Counted from the stretch's first letter, positions 32,990-44,020 are shown. The stretch: DNA of 64,000 nucleotides from Cricetomys ansorgei (GCA_026225945.1 JAMJFZ010001657.1:3768501-3832500); one strand, 5' to 3'. Translations and numbers: made by a program. The notes: generated by a model not told the origin, from the sequence alone.

Positions 32990-33180
32990 GGGCTGGCAAG
33001 AAGGCTTCGTGGATAAAGGTGCTTGCCAGCACACCTGACTGCCTGAGTTTGACCCCTAGGACACACAAGGTAGAAGCAGAGAACTGACTACGTACAAATA
33101 GTCTCCTGATTCCACCCATGTGCAGTGGCTCACACACCTGCACACACACACACACAAAGAAATAAATGTAAACGTTCAAA
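32990..33180 (+). repeat. B3-type SINE
   Basis: GGGCTGGCAAGAAGGCTTCG, GGTGCTTGCCAGCACACCTG, GAGTTTGACCCCTAGGAC and the tail CACACACAAAGAAATAAATG. Confidence 0.85.
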
Positions 33181-33439
33181 AATAATTAATAAGAAATCGG
33201 CTAGTGGGTCATCCTTCGCTCATGAAGTGTAGCTTACTAGCTCCTGGGGGCTGTCAACTTTGCTGCTAGAAGATGGCGTTCGTCTTCCCATTTGGTGAGG
33301 TATGCTACACAACATGGATTTCATTTTATTTTGGATATTTTCATATCGAAAAGAGCTAGTGGTTTAGTCTCCTGTCCCTGTCTCTGAGTCGCTGTGTGAT
33401 TCAGCCCTCCACTGGTTTGATTTCTCTCAGCTTTAGTTT
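33181..33439. other. Unassigned intergenic sequence
   Basis: No feature is recognised. Confidence 0.4.
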
Positions 33440-33745
33440 CCTTATCTTAAATTTTTTAATTTATTTTTATCTGATATGCTAGAGAGTTTTGCCTGCAGCT
33501 GTGTATGTGTGCCACCTACATGCAGGGCCCTAGAGCCTAGGAGGAGGCACTGGATCCTTTAGAACTGGGCTTACGGGTGGTTGTGAGCTGCAGTGAGACC
33601 TCTAGTCCTCTGGAAGAGCAGCCAGTGCTCTTAACCACTGAGCCGTCTCTCCAGCTCCAGGTTGCCTTGCCTTGGTAAAAAAATAAATAAAAATAAAAAA
33701 ATAAGAGACTTTATTACTTTTTTAAATGCAAATAAATAAAAATAG
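33440..33745 (-). repeat. B2-type SINE (reverse) plus A-rich tract
   Basis: GGGCTTACGGGTGGTTGTGA, CCTCTGGAAGAGCAGCCAGT and CTTAACCACTGAGCCGTCTC are clear B2 reverse blocks. An AAATAAATAAAA-type tract (33,677-33,745) follows. Confidence 0.9.
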
Positions 33746-34835
33746 CACACACACAAATTAGCCAGACTCAGAGTCTATACACTCCATGAACTTCTGTCCA
33801 GTTAAAATTATCTTAAAACCGTGATCCATGGTGCCTTAGAGAAGGGATGGGAACATTCTTTACAGCGCTAAACTGTACTTAACCCTATGGTTAACCCTAT
33901 GGGGACTGTGGATGTCACTGATATTAACCCTCAGAAGACATCATGGGTTAGCTTGTATGGATGTATTTCCAGTGGCAGAGTGTGGGAAAATCCTGAAGAA
34001 ATACCAGTTTGAATCATAAAATTATTAGCAAGCTTCGAGCTTTTCCTGGAAGCAGTTATTTTCTTTATATGGGAATTTACTTTTGGAGGGAAAAGTTGTG
34101 GTTTCTTGACTTTTCCACATCCAATGGATTAAAAACCACAAGAGAAAAAATATTTTTGTAAAAAAATATTTTGAGAAGTCAATTTAAATGCCAAAGATTT
34201 TGTCCTCCTGAAATTAAAATGACTGAAGACACATTTCTTGAGAAAAAGTTCGATCTTGCCGATGATTAGCATAATATACCTCAGTAAAGAAAACAGTTAC
34301 AAGTAAATGAATAATATTTGTAAGCACAGTCCTTCCCTGTCTAATACATTTCAGGACTGGACAGCATTAAATATCACCGAACTGTTGCCACTGACAAAAA
34401 CTGATTTAATATTCTTCCTACAACCCTCTAAAAGTATACCAACAAAGTAAGATCGTTTATAAAATATGTATTAGAAGCCATCTCTAGTTCTACGCTTTGT
34501 CTTTTTATCTTTAATATGCTCTATCATTATTTATATGTAGCATTTAACATCCATAGCTTAAAAAAAATAAACTTGACATTTTGAAACTTGATTCTTCCAG
34601 TTCCTTTGCTCCCTGGGACTTCTGTGTGCCCCCAAAGACGTGAAAGCTCTCCAGGCTATTCTGATTGTCCCCAAACATCCTCCTCATTAAAAGGAATATC
34701 AAATACAATTAAAATACTTCCCTCCCACTCAAAGCTGTGACTGACACTCCGCTCTCTTCATTATAACGACGTGTTAGGTGTTAATGTGGCTCAAGTCAAT
34801 GATTTTTTTTCTAACAAGTTCTGAGTTTTTTATGT
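33746..34835. other. AT-rich apparently single-copy sequence
   Basis: About 1.1 kb with no repeat I recognise. The duplicated TTAACCCTATGG near 33,879-33,902 is minor. It may hold conserved non-coding DNA. Confidence 0.4.
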
Positions 34836-34839
34836 TGTT

Positions 34840-35005
34840 TTGTTTGTTTGTTTGTTTTTTAAATTTATGTGTGCAATTTGTATAGAGGTCAGATGGCAAC
34901 TTAGAGGACTCGATTTTCTTATTCTACATCTTGTGTTCCAAGGATCAAACACTGGCCATTAGGCTTGCAGCATGTGCCTCTACTGCTGAACCATCTCGCA
35001 TGATT
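34840..35005 (-). repeat. B3-type SINE (reverse), diverged
   Basis: A (GTTT)n stretch precedes ATAGAGGTCAGATGGCAACT, GTTCCAAGGATCAAACACTG and CTACTGCTGAACCATCTCGC. Confidence 0.65.
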
Positions 35006-36185
35006 CTGGTTTTGATGTCATGCTAAAAACATATTTCTTTAATTTTAATTATCAAAAAAAAACCCTCAAAGACTACCAATAGACCTTTCATCAGCCTTCC
35101 CCAGGGAAGCTCTTCTGGGTCCAATCTTCTCCCTGCTGGTAGCCAGACCCACAGGGAAGTAATAAACTGCCTTAACTCAGCACTGCATATAATCAAGGTC
35201 AGCAGTCATTTCTGGACATTTTGGAATCTCACACACTGACTCATTATAATCAATAACTTGATTATCCACCGTCTCGCTATTCCCACCATAGGCCACTGTG
35301 AGCTGTCGAATTTTCGGAGATGGGAATTAAGAAGCAGTTCATATGGGAGAAAAGATTAGGACCTAACCTTGAAGCTGGGTTTAAAAGACAAACACATTAG
35401 TTTAACTTAAACTTTATGTGTTTGGTGTAGCCATCTCTAGAAGGTTGATGAAGATCAACCCCAATCGTGTGTTAGCCTGAAACAGTGCTTTGCTTACTTC
35501 ATTAGAAGGGTGATTTTTTTCACCATTTAGAAAGAAACATTGTCACTGAAAGTAGCAAATAGATGCTGAGGTTCTCTGCTTTCAAGGCTTCGGTGTTACT
35601 TGTTTTTTCTCAGCTGATTATATAAATTCCCTGCCTTATTTACTTTTCTATTGCTGCGATAGAAGAAGAAGTTCATTTGGGGCTTAGAGATCCAGCGGGG
35701 TTTGGGGGGCTTCCTAGTTATTATGCTAAAAGCAGATCAGTTTGACTTTCAAACTTATCTTTCCTCCCTTTTTTCCTTCTTAAGCTTATTAAAGTCCTCT
35801 CCGTTGGGGTCATTGATTGTTCCCATTGAGAGCAATCATGATAAAGGTGGTTTCAGAACTCTTTTTTTTTTTCAAGCAGTAAAATTTGTTGTGTCTTGAT
35901 TTTTTGCTGATATTAGGAACAAGACTATCTTACCAATTTATGTCTCATGACTTCTAGAAGGTTAAGATGCTGCAGCACTGGCAGTTAAATTAACAAGACT
36001 GGATAAAAGACTGGGTATTGATCCAGAGTGCAAGCTTAGCCTTCAATAAAAAGAGTAAAAGCCTCTCTCGTTCCAAGTCTTCAAATGATGTCATATTTTG
36101 CTGAACTGAAGCCAGAGGAAACTAAGGGTCCTCTCTGTCCCAATGTTTTACAGGCTCTTCATTTCAGAAAGGCTTCCAAAAATAT
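35006..36185. other. Unassigned intergenic sequence
   Basis: About 1.2 kb. Bases 35,625-35,700 (TTTCTATTGCTGCGATAGAA) resemble the reverse end of a MaLR LTR. The segment around 35,160-35,290 has a TGACTCATTATAATC cluster. No gene is seen. Confidence 0.4.
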
Positions 36186-36535
36186 TTTAAGATTTATGTT
36201 TGCGTTTGTTCTTATATAAATGTGTGTGCATGTTCTTGTGTGAACATGTGTGTGTATGTGTTTGTGGAGGTCAGAGGTCAATGAAATTCACTCATACCTC
36301 AGTCACCATCACCTTGTTTGTTGAGATGGGGGTCTCTCACTGGCTTGGAGTGCCCCGATTCCGCTAGGCTGGTAGTGATCTCTCTCCAGGGATCCTCTTG
36401 TCTCTACCATTCCGGTGTCGGGATTGCAAGTGTGTGCCACCATGCCCAATTTCTTCACTTAGGTTCTGGGAATTGAACTCAGATCTTTACGCTTGCATGG
36501 CAAGGACTTTACTGACTATAATCCATCTGTCCTGT
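36186..36535 (-). repeat. B3-type SINE (reverse), long form
   Basis: A GT-rich tail, TGTGGAGGTCAGAGGTCAAT, GGGGGTCTCTCACTGGCTTG, GTGTGTGCCACCATGCCCAA and the head CTGACTATAATCCATCTGTC. Confidence 0.8.
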
Positions 36536-37565
36536 CCCTCAGAGAGTCTTTAAAATTGGTATTAGTTCTCATCTGGTTCACACGACTTAATTTCAGTCCT
36601 AAACTAAGTCCTAAACATGAAAGGAAAATTCAAAGTATCAAGAGGATGAGGGTAAGTTGTTCCATGAGGTCACCCTTCCTCGTCACAGAGGAAAAATCTC
36701 ATGAACTCCTCTAAGAAGAGAAATTCTTACTAACTTCACTCCCCCAAGAAGCAAACAAGAGGGCATGATTAAGCATAGAACTAACTTATTAAAGAAGTAC
36801 CTGTGGAGGGAAAAAGGAGATGGAGATGGAGAAAGCAAGGAGATCCAAATGCAAGCCATAAAGTGGAGGAGAATGAAGCAAGGGTGGTTGCTGAAGTGTC
36901 AGACATGCACAGTGTTAGCAGGCTTGAGATAATAGCTGATCGAGGGACCAAGAGCCCTTGATTGATGTGTCAAGTCAGATGGGCTCTGTAAGAACAAAAA
37001 TCCCTGAGCGGCTAAAGGCTGGCTGAACTCCATGTGTCCCCACTGTGCTCCGCTACAGGGCAAGGATGGCAGGGTGAACTCACGCTGTTTGTAGTAGGTT
37101 ATTTCCCAAGGTTGCCGAGGTTTGGGGCAAATGATGGCAAAGACAGAGTAGCGATCTCGCTGAGCCTCCTCCCACAGCGTCTGTGCACTGTGCGGTTTTC
37201 ATGGATCATCGGAGGATTGGAACATAACGCTCATTTGGGGAATTGTGATTTGTTATTTCATCCACAGTCTTCTGAGCAGTGTTTTTCATTTTCCTCCCAC
37301 TTTAACTTGCTAAGCTTTAAGAGAATTGATGGATAATGCCAGGATAGATGCTAACATTAAACCGTCTACTCTACCACTTCAAATCATAAATCCCAGAAAA
37401 TGGTCCTAATTCCATTGTGGATTGTTTTAAGAAACTGATCAACTGATTACCCCCCCCCCTTTTTGTAAACACTGTCCTACCAGCCAAAGGTGTCAGATAT
37501 ATGCCAATTGGCCAGTCCTTCTCCAATCAGACTGGTTCTTCCAATGTTACTGATTGCCTGAAGTC
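36536..37565. other. Unassigned intergenic sequence
   Basis: About 1 kb with no gene or named repeat, apart from a C10 run near 37,451. A 100-codon plus-strand frame at 37,034-37,336 has no recognisable domain. Confidence 0.4.
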
Positions 37566-37568
37566 ACG

Positions 37569-37570
<2 letters not shown>

Positions 37571-37613
<43 letters not shown>
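37571..37613. repeat. (CA)n microsatellite
   Basis: A perfect CA run of about 21 units. Confidence 0.95.
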
Positions 37614-37615
<2 letters not shown>

Positions 37616-38284
37616 TGTGACTCAGCTCTGTCAGTTGCTTTTTCCATTCCTATCTGTCAACCGGAGTATGGCTTATCCTGCAATTCATGAGTCAAGTGGT
37701 GTCACCCACAAGCTTTCCCAGAACCTCATCATCCTCCACCACCTGGTCTGCACAATACTTCAGAGTGAAGCAGGAGAATCCTCTCCTTGGGTTTCTGGGT
37801 TTAGAGAGCCCAACTCTGACTCCCTCTAGCCACAGACTTCTCCTTGGTATAAAGGATCCATGGGATTAAAGCCTCATGCCTGATTGGAGCCTGAACGCTG
37901 AATAGTTACATAGACTCTTTCCTGGCCTTTAGAAATTTCACCAGTCTCCATCCTCTCCAGACAGACATCACAGGTTTGTACTTTCCAAGGTCCACTGCCA
38001 ACAGGTGGCTCTCAGGATCCTGGGCTAGGAGGTTTACATGCATTTGCATGGCCCCTGCAGATACAGGGCAAGAACAGCAGCCAGTGTCCTTGGCCAGCTT
38101 CCCCATATTGGACCTTTCTGGTATCACCATTTTCCCAAGTGAATTTTCAAGCTCAGCATTCGTGGCCCACTTTGGGTTAGATGCATATTTCAAGTTAATG
38201 TAACCCAAAATGTGCAGAAAAAAAAAGAATTTGCAATATTAATTCATTCAGAAGATTAACAGTGAGAGTCAATCAGGAGCGTGA
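37614..38284. other. Unassigned intergenic sequence
   Basis: Opposing open frames (37,906-38,208 minus, 37,976-38,203 plus) overlap, show no domain and look fortuitous. An octamer ATTTGCAT lies at 38,042-38,049. Confidence 0.4.
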
Positions 38285-38460
38285 GCAACATTCTTCAGAG
38301 AGTTAATTTCATTCGACCTCACCAACTACCCTGCTGGGTTTCACTGTTCCCTTTAAAAATTAGGAAGCTAAGACCCAGGGAAGTCTCACAGGGATAGGGC
38401 TTGCTCCTTGGGTCTCATGGCCATAGTCTCTTCACTGTACCTTCTAGGAGTCTAAGTCAT
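38285..38460 (+). repeat. MIR SINE
   Basis: TTCATTCGACCTCACCAACT, AATTAGGAAGCTAAGACCCA and GAAGTCTCACAGGGATAGGG follow the MIR order. Confidence 0.55.
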
Positions 38461-38489
38461 TGCTGTCAACCATGCTTTACAGAGTGGCT

Positions 38490-38755
38490 AGAGTTGCTAA
38501 AGAAAGTGGCTAACGTGTATCATTTGTACACAACGGAGATGGATTCAGCCATGAAGAACAAAATTACGTCATTTGCAACAAATATATAGAACTTGCAATC
38601 ACTGTGTTAAGTGAAATAAGCTAAACTAAGAAAGACAAACATTGTAAGTTTTCCTCATGTGTGTAACTTGATCTATACACATATGTGTATAATACACATA
38701 AATAGTAAATATGAGCACATAGCATATTTGAATTAAAACATCATTTTTAAAGCTA
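38490..38755 (+). mobile_element. L1 3' fragment
   Basis: GATGGATTCAGCCATGAAG, AGAACTTGCAATCACTGTGT and TAAGTGAAATAAGCTAAAC match the ORF2 end seen at 32,560. Confidence 0.65.
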
Positions 38756-38764
38756 TCATTTTGT

Positions 38765-38880
38765 GACAGGTGGTAGTGGTGCATGCTTTAATCCCAGCAC
38801 TCAGGAGGCAGAGGCAGGTGGATCTCTGTAAGTTCGAGGCCAGCCTGGTCCTCACCCAGGACAGTCAGAGTTTTGGGGGG
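38765..38880 (+). repeat. B1 SINE
   Basis: GGTGGTAGTGGTGCATGCTT, TAATCCCAGCACTCAGGAGG, GTGGATCTCTGTAAGTTCGA and GGCCAGCCTGGTCCTC are near-consensus. Its 3' end (ACCCAGGACAGTCAGAG) differs from the usual mouse B1 and may be lineage-specific. Confidence 0.92.
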
Positions 38881-40589
38881 GAAAAAGGCTTTCATAAGTA
38901 TAAGCTGATTTTTAAAAGTAAGAGTAAGTAGCAAATGGCTAGTTTTCCAATTGTGAATTGGTGGCTAGCAACTAGAAGGCTTGTGCTGAGAACTGCTTTG
39001 CAAAGATTGACATTCAAGAGCTGGGGAGAAGATTTGAGAAGTCTACTTGGTTGCAGAGAGGCTGTTGGGATTTGAGCAATAGCTAGTTAGTGGTTGGGAT
39101 GCATGTGTTCCCATTTATTGGGCTTAGAGATTTAGGAGTTCCAAGGATCTTTGTCCATTTTCCCCTAAAGACCTTGTTTTCTTTCTTTCTTGCCTTTCTT
39201 TCTTAGCAGACACACCACTTAGCACACACACACTATCTACTATGGAACAGATAAGGAGAAAGAAGAATGTTCTTGATGTAAGGTAAGAGAATACAAAGCT
39301 AAATGACGAATCTCCCTGTAGGGGGTGAAATCCCCCCCAAAAGAATTCTTACACATTTATTTGATAGGGGATGAAAGTCTTAGGGGTTATAGAGCAGTAC
39401 CTCCAAATGTGGAGGGAATCTCAGAGAGCATGTGACTTAGTCACTAGTGGGCAAGGGTTAAGAGAGCTGAGCTTGTTGTCTGTGGTTCCTTTTATACTCC
39501 AAAATTCAGTTTGGAAAGAAGCAAGCTATTTACGCATATACTCTTTAAATGCTATTAAAGTCAAACCAAATCAAGTGTGGTAGGTGTGGATATTTATGTC
39601 TCTAGGCATGGGGGTAGGGAGATTTTATGTGTAAAGGAGAAAGAAATCCAAGTACCAGGTCTTCAGTGAAATAGGGCCCCTGATCTCACATGGTTGTGTC
39701 TCTGTACTCTGTGGCATGCTGCTATTAAAATGTCTCCAAATGTCTTTTTTGGAAAATGAAATAATATTAACACATTTTTGCTCAGGAGAGGGAATAGAAA
39801 TACAGGGCTCTAAATGATCCAACTTAGGGTTTCATACATGCATGCAAGCAAAGACTGCCTATTGCATGCCACTGCCCCATGCTCCTAAGGTTACCTCTGT
39901 GTTTCCAGGCTTAAGGGATTCTAGTAAGCACGTCACAAAGTTTTGTTCTGTCTGAATCAATAACAATGAAAGAAGATGGCATAGGAAAAAGGAACCATAC
40001 TGGGAAAATTCTTGTTTGATCTTAATATTCTGAAATACTTCCAGCTTCACTTAGTCCTATGGTGAGCAGACTGTGGAATTTGTTGAGAATAGATAAATAT
40101 GTGAGACTAGTTTGTGAGCACTCCACTGAAACTATTTTTTTTTCAAATGGAAGAGAATAAACTCTCCTCTAAGGAAACAATTTCTTTTGAGAATTGGAAA
40201 CAAATACACTTAACAATACTATATTATGGGAGAAACTGCCTTGAGACCATATTTTTTTTTTAATTCTGTGCAACCTGATGAAAGGTGGGTCATATTTCAA
40301 AGACTATATTTTTCTGGAACCATTGCAGTCAAATCTAGGGACTCTTATCTGGTTTTGTGTACTTTTTAAACATCTGCAGGCAATGGGATGCACCTGCACT
40401 TCTGACACCACCAGCCACATACTTCCTAGCTTAAACAAACCCGGGGCCATGAGTCGGACTAAATTTTTCAAAGTAACCTTTGAGGAAATCCTATGAACAC
40501 ATTATCTATTCAGTAAAAACTTGGAAGCGAGCCTGTTGTTTGTTTCTTCGTTTTAATGTTTATACCAGCCTATTGATAGATGGAATTCC
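38881..40589. other. Unassigned 5' flanking sequence
   Basis: About 1.7 kb with no gene or clear repeat. It is AT-rich and ends where the purine tract begins. Confidence 0.45.
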
Positions 40590-40591
40590 AG

Positions 40592-40765
40592 AGAAAGGAA
40601 GGAGAGAGGGAGAGGGATACAGAGTGGAGGGAGGGAGGGAGAGGAGAAAAGGGAAGGGGAAGAGAGGAAGAAGAGAAGAGAGGCAGAGGAGAGGCAGAAG
40701 AGGGACAGAGAGACAAAGAAGGGCAGATGAATCCACGTCTAGCCACGAAGGGGGAGGACAACACT
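40592..40765. repeat. Polypurine (GGGA/GAGA) tract at the promoter edge
   Basis: About 125 bp (40,592-40,717) are nearly all A and G, including GGGAGGGAGGGAGAG. It marks the boundary between AT-rich flank and the CpG-rich promoter region. Open frames in it are compositional artefacts. Confidence 0.9.
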
Positions 40766-41102
40766 TTTAGGAGATTGTGCGGGTTGCCGCGGAGGAATAC
40801 GGTAACAGCTGGAGATTACGGTACTCGCTGGGCTACCGCCTGTACTACGTCAACCAAAGCCGCAAAGTTCCTCGCCGCTCTTTTCTGGTGTCCAGAAACT
40901 GAGTATCAAACCAGTGATCGTGGAGTTATCGGCTTCACTGTGTTTGTCTTTTCTTTTCTCTATTTTCAGTCTTTATTTCTAAAGACCTAGGAGAAGCGGA
41001 AGCGAGCCCGGAGTTTGAGGTGCTGGGCAGTGGTGGGGTGAGTCAGCGGGTGCTAAGGACAGGGACTTGGTCTTTCGAGACTGTCCCCTCTCCTCCCTGC
41101 AG

Positions 41103-41175
41103 AGAAGCAGCGGCGGCTGTGGAGACTAAAGGTTCCGCGCCTCCCGCTGCCAGGGCCTCTGCATCCGCGCAGCAG
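41103..41175 (+). other. Adra1a: Candidate non-coding upstream exon of Adra1a
   Basis: A 73-bp GC-rich segment is bounded by a strong acceptor (CCCCTCTCCTCCCTGCAG) and a consensus donor (CAGCAG/GTGAGT). It contains no ATG. Joined to the acceptor at 43,014 it would give a compact 5' UTR. Another GTGAGT donor at 41,038 lies only 65 bp before the acceptor, so the segment may alternatively be the 3' part of a longer first exon. Confidence 0.4.
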
Positions 41176-42977
41176 GTGAGTAGCGCTGCCGCGTCGGGCG
41201 CCGGCATCCCATCGGGCCGGGTTGGGGGTGGGCAGGTGTCCCCGATCTCCATTTGACACTGGACCTCCACTTAGCCCTGAGTCTCCGCTTTGGGACCGGC
41301 TTTGACATGAACACCCCTAACTACCGCATTTCCCTTATTTGCTGTGGGAAGTTACCTTCTAGTTAACAAGTGTCATTTTAATCCATTTATAGACCAGGTA
41401 GGAGAAAGCGGGTTCCGCAGTGGCGTGGCCACCTGTGAGGGCTTGAACTTGTGATTTTCACAACAGCCTTCGCCTGAGATCCCTCCCCAGGGCTCAATCC
41501 AAAAGACAAAATGTGCACGTCCCTGAGCCCGGCACTCCTGCCCCACATCTCCCGTTCTCGTTTGCAGTTGTAGAAATCTGGTTATTTAGGTAGATCATGA
41601 CCCCTAGCCCAGAAATTCCCAGGCATCTCCGATTGCTGGCACGCGGGCTTGATTTTTTTTTCAGTCCCTTGGGGAATCCGCAGTGACTGCCACTCACAAA
41701 GCCCAGTCCGGGGAGCGATGCGCTCCCACCCAGGTCCCCAGAAACCCGGGTGTGGCTCGCGGCTGGAATCCCTGGGGTGGGCGCCCTTTGGAGGTCCTGC
41801 CTGGATCCATTGGGGCCCTGTACAGCCCTGGGGATCGGCTTGGCTGGGAACCTGGCTCTCCTCTCGGAGGTAGCTTGGCTGGTAGACCCGCGCTTTGCTC
41901 CGACGATCGCCAATTCCGCGGGAGTGAGCTTGCGCATGGCCCTGCGGTTCCGCGCTCTCTGAGGTTCGCTCTCCCAGGCCGCCCCCTCCAGGTGACTGTA
42001 GTGCAACCTGTTCAAAAGGCGACCAGGAGGATCCTCCAGATCCCACCGGCTTGCCTCTGTGCCACAACCCGCAGCCGCAGTCGAGCATGTGGGTTGGGGT
42101 GGTGGCGAAGGGAGGGGGCGTTCCGGGGTTTTATTTTCTCCATCCTGGCTCTCGTAATCCAGCTTGCAGCTACTGCAGCTTGGGATTTTGCTGTCATTAT
42201 TTGAGGTGGGGAGGTTGTTTTGATTTTTCGCTTGGTTTTGTTTTGGATATTGAACTTGACTAGCCAAGGCGACGCAAAGTGCTCGAAGGCAGCTTCCCAG
42301 AGGGGAAGAGTGGGAAGGATTGGGGAAGGGGACAGAGCACTCGGTCCTCTCCCCGCTGTCCTCTCTGGAGTCCCCTTGTTGCCTTCAGGGCGCACTCCTG
42401 GACTGCAGAGAGCCGGGGCTCCCAGCAGGAGTCCAGTTGGTGGGCGAGCTCAGCAGGGCCTGGCTGTCCAGGACACCTGACTCATGCTCTGCCTTTTTCT
42501 TTGCGCTTTTAATTTTCAGCTGGATTCGAATAAACGAAGCTCCAGGGTCAGTTTGCTCGCGGCAAATATTTCAGATCCATGTCACCTCATCAGAGCAAGT
42601 AGAAGCTGGAGCTAGCAGGAGCCCATAGTAGAGCGGCCAAACTGACAGTAACTGCTGGCCAACTGCAGCGCCCAGATGCCCAGGGTCCTTGCCTTTGAGC
42701 TTCGACGGCTGAGCCACACTTAGCTGCCATTTCTGCAAAGACTGGCAATAGACTTGTGAATTTCTAATTTACGTGTGGATGCACAGGATGGATCAGACTG
42801 CACAGGAAAGTGGACTCCTATAATTTCTGGGATCGCATTCGAAGCATGTCCCCTTGAACCTTGCTGCAAGCTTCGGGTAGGGAAGGTGTGCCCAGCCACC
42901 CAGAGCGCCCCTGGCCATGTCACCTTTAATGCACTGTGCCTTAGAATGCCCCTCTGAGGGTTCCCAGGGCTGTCCAG

Positions 42978-43014
42978 GGTGGTTTCCAACAGGTGCGTTC
43001 TCTCCCTCCCCCAG
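42978..43014 (+). promoter_or_regulatory. Adra1a: Candidate splice acceptor before the coding exon
   Basis: A pyrimidine run (TTCTCTCCCTCCCCCAG) ends at 43,014, with a branch-point-like TTTCCAAC about 25 bp upstream. If used, the coding exon starts at 43,015 and leaves 123 nt of 5' UTR that contains no upstream ATG. If transcription starts inside this region without splicing, several upstream ATGs would precede the receptor ATG. Confidence 0.45.
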
Positions 43015-43137
43015 CCCAACCCAGCTGGCAAGATATCTACAAGCTGAGGTTTTTTGACTTGGCTTCCTCACTGCCGACTCTGCCCCCCACCAGAGGGTGG
43101 CCCTCCAGAGCTGGACCTTGCCCCACTCCCTGGGACC

Positions 43138-44020
43138 ATGGTGCTTCTCTCTGGAAATGCTTCCGAAGGCTCCAACTGCACCCACCCGCCAGCACCAGTG
43201 AACATTTCTAAGGCCATTCTGCTTGGGGTGATCTTGGGGGGCCTCATCATTTTTGGAGTGCTGGGGAACATCTTAGTGATCCTCTCGGTGGCCTGCCATC
43301 GGCATCTGCACTCAGTGACTCACTACTACATTGTCAACCTGGCGGTGGCAGACCTCCTCCTCACATCCACTGTGCTGCCCTTCTCGGCCATTTTTGAGAT
43401 CCTGGGCTACTGGGCCTTTGGCAGGGTCTTCTGCAACATCTGGGCGGCGGTGGACGTCCTGTGCTGCACTGCATCCATCATGAGCCTCTGCATCATCTCC
43501 ATCGACCGATACATTGGTGTGAGCTACCCGCTGCGCTACCCGACTATTGTTACCCAAAGGAGGGGCGTCAGGGCCCTGCTCTGCGTCTGGGCGCTTTCCC
43601 TGGTCATCTCCATCGGACCCTTGTTCGGCTGGAGGCAGCCAGCGCCTGAGGACGAGACCATCTGCCAGATCAATGAAGAGCCTGGCTACGTGCTGTTCTC
43701 TGCGCTGGGCTCTTTCTACGTACCACTGGCCATCATCCTGGTTATGTACTGTCGAGTCTATGTGGTGGCCAAGAGGGAGAGCCGGGGCCTCAAGTCTGGC
43801 CTCAAGACAGACAAGTCGGACTCTGAGCAAGTAACACTCCGCATCCACCGGAAAAATGTCCCTGCAGGAGGTGGCGGGGGCAGCAGTGCCAAGAATAAGA
43901 CTCACTTTTCAGTGCGGCTGCTCAAGTTTTCCCGAGAGAAGAAAGCAGCCAAGACTCTGGGCATCGTAGTGGGCTGCTTCGTCCTCTGCTGGCTGCCTTT
44001 CTTCCTGGTGATGCCCATTG
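43138..44020 (+). CDS. Adra1a: Alpha-1A adrenergic receptor, first coding exon (residues 1-294 plus one base)
   Basis: Class A GPCR of the plasma membrane that binds noradrenaline and adrenaline and signals through Gq/11 to phospholipase C. The start ATG sits in ACCATGG, an ideal Kozak context; no ATG lies in frame upstream. The N-terminus has three glycosylation sites (N7, N13, N22). Helices are about TM1 28-51, TM2 65-88, TM3 100-122, TM4 144-167, TM5 182-205 and TM6 274-294. Key residues are present: amine-binding D106, TM5 serines S188 and S192, the C99-C176 disulfide pair, DRY 123-125 and CWLPFF 284-289. The third loop has five consecutive glycines (244-248). The exon stops after the first base of the codon following MPI at a GTGAGT donor, the known place of the family's main intron. 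From memory, mouse and rat have E6 and G116 where this gene has G6 and S116. TM7 and the C-tail lie outside the window. Identification is near certain. Confidence 0.98.

Larger units (their letters stand above)
40780..43137 (+). promoter_or_regulatory. Adra1a: CpG-rich Adra1a promoter and 5' leader region
   Basis: CpG dinucleotides become frequent at about 40,780-41,260 and again across 41,600-42,560, in contrast with the CpG-poor flanks. AP-1-type TGAGTCA (41,039-41,045) and TGACTCA (42,478-42,484) are visible, and I see no convincing TATA box close to the coding exon. Position immediately upstream of the start codon supports promoter function. The exact transcription start cannot be read from sequence. 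Open frames here on both strands, up to 257 codons, begin at non-ATG codons and lack domains. Confidence 0.7.

Noticed and set aside
40580..40990. 136-codon plus frame rich in Glu/Arg/Gly
   Set aside because: It simply translates the polypurine tract.
41683..42204. 173-codon plus-strand open frame in the promoter region
   Set aside because: Starts at GTG, overlaps other frames in the same GC-rich DNA and has no recognisable domain.
41494..42267. 257-codon minus-strand open frame antisense to the Adra1a promoter
   Set aside because: It opens with TTG rather than ATG, lies in GC-rich promoter sequence where stops are rare, and shows no domain, repeat or signal I recognise. An antisense transcript is possible but a protein is not supported.
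43054..43137. N-terminal 28-codon extension of the receptor frame
   Set aside because: The upstream start would be a TTG. The ATG at 43,138 is in perfect Kozak context and gives the known alpha-1A N-terminus with its glycosylation sites.
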